Part shown: positions 35,686-39,540 of the stretch, piece after piece
Layout of the letters: each line of letters opens with the position of its first letter
How positions within the stretch are numbered: position 1 is the stretch's first letter
Assembly: GCF_000766945.1 (NCBI RefSeq)
Contig: NZ_ALBT01000083.1
Span: 1 to 39,540, forward strand
From: Cellvibrio mixtus subsp. mixtus J3-8
GTDB lineage: Bacteria > Pseudomonadota > Gammaproteobacteria > Pseudomonadales > Cellvibrionaceae
DNA: 39,540 nucleotides
Direction of reading: 5' to 3'
Notes under the pieces: model-generated
Databases searched by the model: none
The model's input: the letters and a program-made list of their open reading frames with translations, nothing else
Told to the model about the DNA's origin: nothing
Program-made: the position numbers and the translations under genes

Positions 35686-36663
35686 TTAGTCCATATACTT
35701 GGCCAGGAATGACAACACTTTCTGTGGATGGCGGCCAAACCAGTTGTAGCCATCACCGAACCGGCTAGTCGTGCCTTCAATCCAATAAAGTTCTTTATCG
35801 CTGGTACCCAAAGCATTGAAGGTGCGCTCTGCATCTGATGGATTATTGATGACTGCATCTTCCAGAACTTGCCACATCAGGATGGGAATATCTTTTACAT
35901 TCGGTGCCCAGAGTGCGCCGGACATATCAGCGGCAGCGAAACCGCCCAGCTTCAATAACTCCAGATCGATCAACTCCTGATACTGCGATATGCTTTGGTA
36001 ACCAGAAAGTTTTTCAAACACGGATGTCATGTTAGGTACCAGCGGGCTGGCCATACATTTCACATTCTTGAATAACTCCGGATGCTTGGTGATTGCCGCG
36101 TACTGCGAAATACCACCTAGGCATTGACTGAAAAGAGCGACATCCATTTTGCTCAGGCGCGGGTGGGCATCGACAAATTTCTTCACTCCTACGCAATCGC
36201 GCCATTCCCATTGGCCGACACCGCTAACACCGTTATTTGCTGCACCGCTTTGCCCGTGGTTGCGGAAATCGTAGGTCAAAACGTTGTAACCTGCATCGGT
36301 CAGGTGTTTGTACTGGATAACGAAATCAATCTCGACCGCTTCGACGAAGTTGCTCCAGGGCTCGCCCATGTGGCCAGGGTAACCCGCGCGGCACATCGGC
36401 AGGGCATGATTGAAAATAACGAGTTTGTTGCTTTCACCACCTTTGGCCGGGATGTACCAGGCTTCGAGTGGAGTGCCATCATCCGAGGGGATGGACAGGT
36501 CGTACCAGCCAGTCATGCCGTATTCGTCGGGATTTTTGAAGATAAAACTGCGCGGCATTTTGATCATACCGGCCAGCGCTTTGACTTTAGCGTGATCATC
36601 GGCAGAGATGGTTTTTTCCTGTTCCAGGGCTTTTTGCATTCTTTCTTTTGAAATTCCAGTCAT
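35686..36663 (-). CDS. Alpha/beta hydrolase with a Cys at the nucleophile position
   Basis: A 325-residue alpha/beta hydrolase. FNHALPM (near residue 84) marks the oxyanion region, YDFRNHGQSG (131-140) is typical, and the nucleophile elbow is FSQCLGG, with Cys181 where Ser is usual. His312 near the C terminus can complete the triad. Cysteine at this site occurs in dienelactone hydrolases and some relatives, so the enzyme may still be active. The substrate cannot be told. TAGGAG precedes the ATG. It is divergent from the LysR gene, which makes it the likely first target of that regulator; the two minus-strand genes downstream may be co-transcribed. Confidence 0.82.
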   Translation of the reverse strand: MTGISKERMQKALEQEKTISADDHAKVKALAGMIKMPRSFIFKNPDEYGMTGWYDLSIPSDDGTPLEAWYIPAKGGESNKLVIFNHALPMCRAGYPGHMGEPWSNFVEAVEIDFVIQYKHLTDAGYNVLTYDFRNHGQSGAANNGVSGVGQWEWRDCVGVKKFVDAHPRLSKMDVALFSQCLGGISQYAAITKHPELFKNVKCMASPLVPNMTSVFEKLSGYQSISQYQELIDLELLKLGGFAAADMSGALWAPNVKDIPILMWQVLEDAVINNPSDAERTFNALGTSDKELYWIEGTTSRFGDGYNWFGRHPQKVLSFLAKYMD

Positions 36664-36794
36664 GATGGTGACTCCTAAAAATATCTAATGGTGGGTGAGA
36701 GTGGCATGTTTGCGGTTGGAGTTGCATCACATGCATGAACCCATCTTAGGCTCGCTATTGTGTTGGATAAATAGGCTTTAAAAGACATAAGTCG

Positions 36795-36807
36795 TTAGTT
36801 AAACTAA
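36795..36807. promoter_or_regulatory. Candidate LysR box
   Basis: TTAGTT-A-AACTAA is a perfect palindrome with the T-N11-A form of LysR sites. It lies five bases before the LysR start, a place suited to self-repression. Confidence 0.5.
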
Positions 36808-36812
36808 ACAAT

Positions 36813-37766
36813 ATGCCTATACAACCATCAACACTCTACGTACTGACTTGGTTCGCCCACATTGCCCGCCACCGTAGCTTCACCAAAGCCGCTACGGAAA
36901 TGGAGGTCACGCGGGCGGCTTTGTCACAACACCTGAAAGGGTTGGAGCAGCAGCTGAATGTACGTTTAATCAATCGCACCACACGGGATATGTCGCTGAC
37001 GGAAGAGGGGCAGCGTTTACTGGATGTGCTGCAACCTGCGTTAGCCTCTATCGAGAAAGCCATCGCGGAATTGGGTGAGGCGAGTGCGGAACCCTCGGGG
37101 TTAATCCGCATGAATAGTTCACGCATCGCCGCACGGCTATTGATCGAGCCTCATATGGGAAGGTTTTTAGCGCGCTATCCCAAACTGCGGTTGGAATTGG
37201 TGATGAACGATGGCTTCTCCAATATTGTTGCCGATGGAATGGATGCGGGTATTCGATTGGGCGAGAGTTTGGACGAGCACATGGTAGCGGTGCCCATTAC
37301 ACCGCCCATCGAAATGGCGATTGTTGGTTCACCGGCTTACTTTGAACAGTATGGTGTTCCCAAAACGCCAGAGGATTTGATAAATCACAACTGCTTGGCT
37401 TATCGCTTTACTTCCAGTGGCACGATTGATCGCTGGTCATTTACCTCGTCGGATGACCAAACAAATACCCTCGTGTTTGAGCCTAAAGGTAATGCCATCT
37501 TCAATGATGACGAGAACATGCTTAACGCGGCGGTGCAGGGCGTGGGCTTGATTAAGTATCTGGATATTTGCGTTCGTAAACATCTTGAAGATGGACGGTT
37601 AGTGCGAGTGTTGGCACCCTGGTGTCAGCCATTTCCAGGTTTTTATCTCTATATTCCATCGCGTGCGCAAATGCCAGCCAAAATCCGCTCGCTGATGGAT
37701 TTTTTGATTGAACAGCGAGAGCAGCTTGTGATGGAAATCCGTGAGAGCAATCTAAAAAGAAATTAA
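36813..37766 (+). CDS. LysR-family transcription regulator
   Basis: A 317-residue LysR regulator. The winged helix-turn-helix covers about residues 5-65 (SFTKAATEMEVTRAALSQHL, then LTEEGQRLL), followed by the substrate-binding domain from about 90 to 300. It resembles the large group of regulators of the PA-like 'LysR next to oxidoreductase' type. It is divergent from the alpha/beta hydrolase gene with a 149-base spacer, and so likely activates the hydrolase, NAD(P)-binding and flavodoxin genes in response to a small molecule. The ATG is close to the palindrome described and has no good ribosome-binding site. The gene is complete. Confidence 0.93.
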   Translation: MPIQPSTLYVLTWFAHIARHRSFTKAATEMEVTRAALSQHLKGLEQQLNVRLINRTTRDMSLTEEGQRLLDVLQPALASIEKAIAELGEASAEPSGLIRMNSSRIAARLLIEPHMGRFLARYPKLRLELVMNDGFSNIVADGMDAGIRLGESLDEHMVAVPITPPIEMAIVGSPAYFEQYGVPKTPEDLINHNCLAYRFTSSGTIDRWSFTSSDDQTNTLVFEPKGNAIFNDDENMLNAAVQGVGLIKYLDICVRKHLEDGRLVRVLAPWCQPFPGFYLYIPSRAQMPAKIRSLMDFLIEQREQLVMEIRESNLKRN

Positions 37767-37823
37767 AAAGAAAAGGGTTCGGTACTCTTCATTTTAAAGG
37801 CTATAGGACGATTGAGTTCTATT

Positions 37824-37900
37824 GTACGTAAGCTATCCGTACGTGTTGATCTGGAGGGTGGTTTGGTTGTATCATTTTTTGTACGGGTGTTTTCCGTACA
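37824..37900. promoter_or_regulatory. Operator region of the toxin-antitoxin pair
   Basis: Two inverted repeats share the GTACG core: GTACG/CGTAC at 37824-37842, and TGTACGG / CCGTACA at 37880-37900 with a seven-base spacer. They lie just before the antitoxin gene, where a ribbon-helix-helix antitoxin complex would bind and repress. Confidence 0.7.
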
Positions 37901-37924
37901 ATTTCACTATATTCGAGGTATCCC

Positions 37925-38194
37925 ATGGCGACATCCCGCTTAGACATGCGCCTTGATGAGCAAATTAAGGCCAAGGCTGAAAAAGCCTCAGTATTGCTGG
38001 GCCATAAGAGCCTGACTGATTATGTTGTTAGTGTACTGAATGAAAATTCGACCAAAGTCATAGCCCAATATGAATCCATGACTGTAGAAAATGATGTTTT
38101 CGATAGATTTATGGATGCATGTAATAAGGCCAGCAAACCCAATTCCGCACTGACAAACGCCGTTCAATTTGCCAAAGAACAGGGATTTAAGTGA
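37925..38194 (+). CDS. DUF1778 (TacA-type) antitoxin
   Basis: An 89-residue DUF1778 protein. The N terminus (SRLDMRLDEQIKAKAEKASV, then LLGHKSLTDYVVSVL) is a ribbon-helix-helix DNA-binding domain; the tail (about 55-89) would wrap around and block the toxin. Antitoxins of this type neutralise GNAT toxins and repress their own operon. GAGGT precedes the ATG. It overlaps the toxin gene by four bases (GTGA). The two inverted repeats upstream are its likely operators. Confidence 0.93.
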   Translation: MATSRLDMRLDEQIKAKAEKASVLLGHKSLTDYVVSVLNENSTKVIAQYESMTVENDVFDRFMDACNKASKPNSALTNAVQFAKEQGFK

Positions 38195-38721
38195 GTTATA
38201 CAAAAGAATTTGTCAGCCTGGATAAAACAATCCATGACAGAGAGTCTTTTGATTGTGGTGAGCCTGAATTAAATAGCTTCATTCGAAGCCAGGCTTCAAG
38301 ACTTATGGATGCGGGCATCAGCAAAACTATGGTGTTGCCTGCATCCTTATCTTTACCGAATGGAAAAGTGCCTATCTGTGCGTTTTATTCCATTGCGCCA
38401 TCATTAATAAAGCGTGAAGACTTACCAGAGGGGATCGCTAAAAAACTACCTCGCTATCCTATCCCGGTATTTCTTCTCGCGCAGTTAGCAGTGCACCAGG
38501 AATTTAAAGGTTTAGGGTTGGGTAAGGTTGCTCTTGTGAATGCGCTTGAATACTTCCACAACATTAGCGCTCATATGCCAGCATATGCTGTGGTAGTGGA
38601 TTGCCTCAATAAAAGTGCAGAAAGCTTTTATTTAAAGTATGGGTTTCAGGAATTGTGTAAATACAACGAACGCTCCCGATTGTTTATTCCCATGAAGCAG
38701 ATGTCTGAGTTGTTCGGATAA
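38191..38721 (+). CDS. TacT-type GNAT acetyltransferase toxin
   Basis: A 176-residue GNAT protein. FDCGEPELNSFIRSQASR is the family's N-terminal block, QLAVHQEFKGLGLGK binds acetyl-CoA, and ESFYLKYGFQEL carries the catalytic Tyr. Toxins of this type acetylate the amino group of aminoacyl-tRNA and stop translation. The GTG start overlaps the antitoxin stop by four bases, so the two are translationally coupled. The gene is full length. It would help keep the element, or act in phage defence. Confidence 0.93.
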   Translation: MSYTKEFVSLDKTIHDRESFDCGEPELNSFIRSQASRLMDAGISKTMVLPASLSLPNGKVPICAFYSIAPSLIKREDLPEGIAKKLPRYPIPVFLLAQLAVHQEFKGLGLGKVALVNALEYFHNISAHMPAYAVVVDCLNKSAESFYLKYGFQELCKYNERSRLFIPMKQMSELFG

Positions 38722-38904
38722 TGTTTTAGCCTCTCTCTCCAATGAGGAATTCCATTTTTACTGAGTTATGGATTTTATTTTGGAAAATGCATGCGATAAC
38801 CTTCATTGGTAAGAGGGGGCGCTTCTGTGCTCAAAGCGGACTAAGTCCTATTTTAATTCGAGTCTGAGCTTAATTGTCTCTAGTCCTAATATGGGATATC
38901 TGTT

Positions 38905-39528
38905 ATGAGTGAAGATATGAAAAACAAAGGAATGCCGATATATTTGGATAATACTCCAAGAAATATTTCTGACTCGTTAGAGGCTGTTGAGGTGGATTCT
39001 TGGTATCCTTCAAATAGTGCTTCCCAAAAATTATGGCGATGTTTGGAGTCTTTAAGAGATTTAGATGATCTTTTAATTGATTCGTCGAATCAAAAAAATT
39101 CTACGAAAAGAAAAAGAAAGTTAAAGATTGCGCTAACTCCTTTACATTCTTTAATTATATCTTTAGATGATCTTTGCAATAATATTCAATGCAATGAGGA
39201 AACTCGTGGGTTGTTAGATGATTCAAAGGTTAAGGAAGTGTCAGAGATACAAAAAATATATTCTCGTCTTTTGCCTCACGATCACAAGTCAAATATTACA
39301 ACTGCCAGAAATAAGCTTTCTGCGCATGTTGATAAAAACATATTTCCGTTAGAGGCTCAGAAAATTGGTGGAGTAATCACTTCTAGTGAGTTTGGGCGAT
39401 GGCTGCATATTTGTTTGCATTTAATTTTAGATTTAACAAAGCTCGATATATATCAGTGGTCTTGTAAGTCTCCAGGTAAAGAATATGTGGACTTCCCAGA
39501 CTTTACTAGACACCCGAAAGCCTCATAA
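38905..39528 (+). CDS. Hypothetical protein with a HEPN-like R-x5-H motif
   Basis: A 207-residue soluble, largely helical protein that I cannot place in a family. ARNKLSAHVDK contains Arg135, Asn136 and His141, the R-x(4-6)-H arrangement that marks HEPN ribonucleases, and a helical hairpin could fit around it. The motif is short, so this is only a hint. It lies 183 bases after the toxin gene on the same strand, in AT-rich DNA unlike the genes to its left. The start has a weak ribosome-binding site. Confidence 0.55.
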   Translation: MSEDMKNKGMPIYLDNTPRNISDSLEAVEVDSWYPSNSASQKLWRCLESLRDLDDLLIDSSNQKNSTKRKRKLKIALTPLHSLIISLDDLCNNIQCNEETRGLLDDSKVKEVSEIQKIYSRLLPHDHKSNITTARNKLSAHVDKNIFPLEAQKIGGVITSSEFGRWLHICLHLILDLTKLDIYQWSCKSPGKEYVDFPDFTRHPKAS

Positions 39529-39540
39529 TCTAACTTCAAG

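Noticed and set aside
35559-35858. 99-codon frame on the minus strand between the NAD(P)-binding and hydrolase genes
   Set aside because: Most of it overlaps the hydrolase gene in another frame, it has no family match and no ribosome-binding site.

Overview
The window reads as an accessory region of a gammaproteobacterial chromosome. The P2-type portal gene, CP4/P4-like integration genes, TacAT-type toxin-antitoxin pair and LysR-controlled oxidoreductase cluster all fit that group. Cellvibrionaceae or a relative is my guess from general protein flavour only; there is no rRNA, housekeeping gene or complete tRNA to prove it.

Layout. (1) Bases 1-1970 are the end of a P2-like prophage: the tail of a portal gene, a DUF4760 membrane protein on the minus strand, and a 1.2-kb stretch without genes. 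That stretch holds a dense cluster of CGTGGA/TCCACG repeats around an AT-rich patch, which looks like a replication origin or regulator array. (2) At 1971-1988 lies an 18-bp piece matching the 3' end of a tRNA-Leu, including CCA. It is followed by a P4-type integrase, an AlpA regulator and an HUH replication protein of the inovirus Gp2/YfjJ family. This is the integration and replication module of a P4/CP4-like island placed in tandem behind the prophage. (3) From 5900 to 19828 all genes run on the plus strand: a DUF4011/helicase/nuclease/DUF3320 giant, a SIR2-HerA pair, a KTSC protein, a DUF2130 protein, a CoiA-like protein and a NERD-helicase. This is the most likely place for a new or composite defence system. 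(4) Bases 19952-23097 carry a MORN-type lipoprotein, an Xre-type regulator with two clear operators, a short RadC-like protein, a glycine-zipper zinc-ribbon protein and a second tyrosine recombinase: a smaller mobile or regulatory module. (5) Bases 23497-25647 carry a TIR protein followed by an FRG-domain protein, a probable two-gene abortive-infection unit. (6) Bases 25673-32430 on the minus strand are a complete type I Wadjet operon jetABCD, but jetC has a one-base deletion between its ABC signature and its Walker B motif. (7) After an ankyrin-repeat protein come ordinary metabolic genes: a flavodoxin, a NAD(P)-binding protein and an alpha/beta hydrolase, divergent from a LysR regulator. The window ends with a TacA/TacT-type toxin-antitoxin pair and an unknown protein with a HEPN-like motif.

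How the parts fit: a tRNA-Leu integration hotspot has collected phage and satellite DNA and a series of NAD-consuming (SIR2, TIR), nucleolytic (REase, NERD, CoiA-like, DUF2130) and SMC-type (Wadjet) defence modules. No CRISPR array, IS element, rRNA or complete tRNA was seen. The right-hand att copy was not found in the window, so the island probably extends beyond it.
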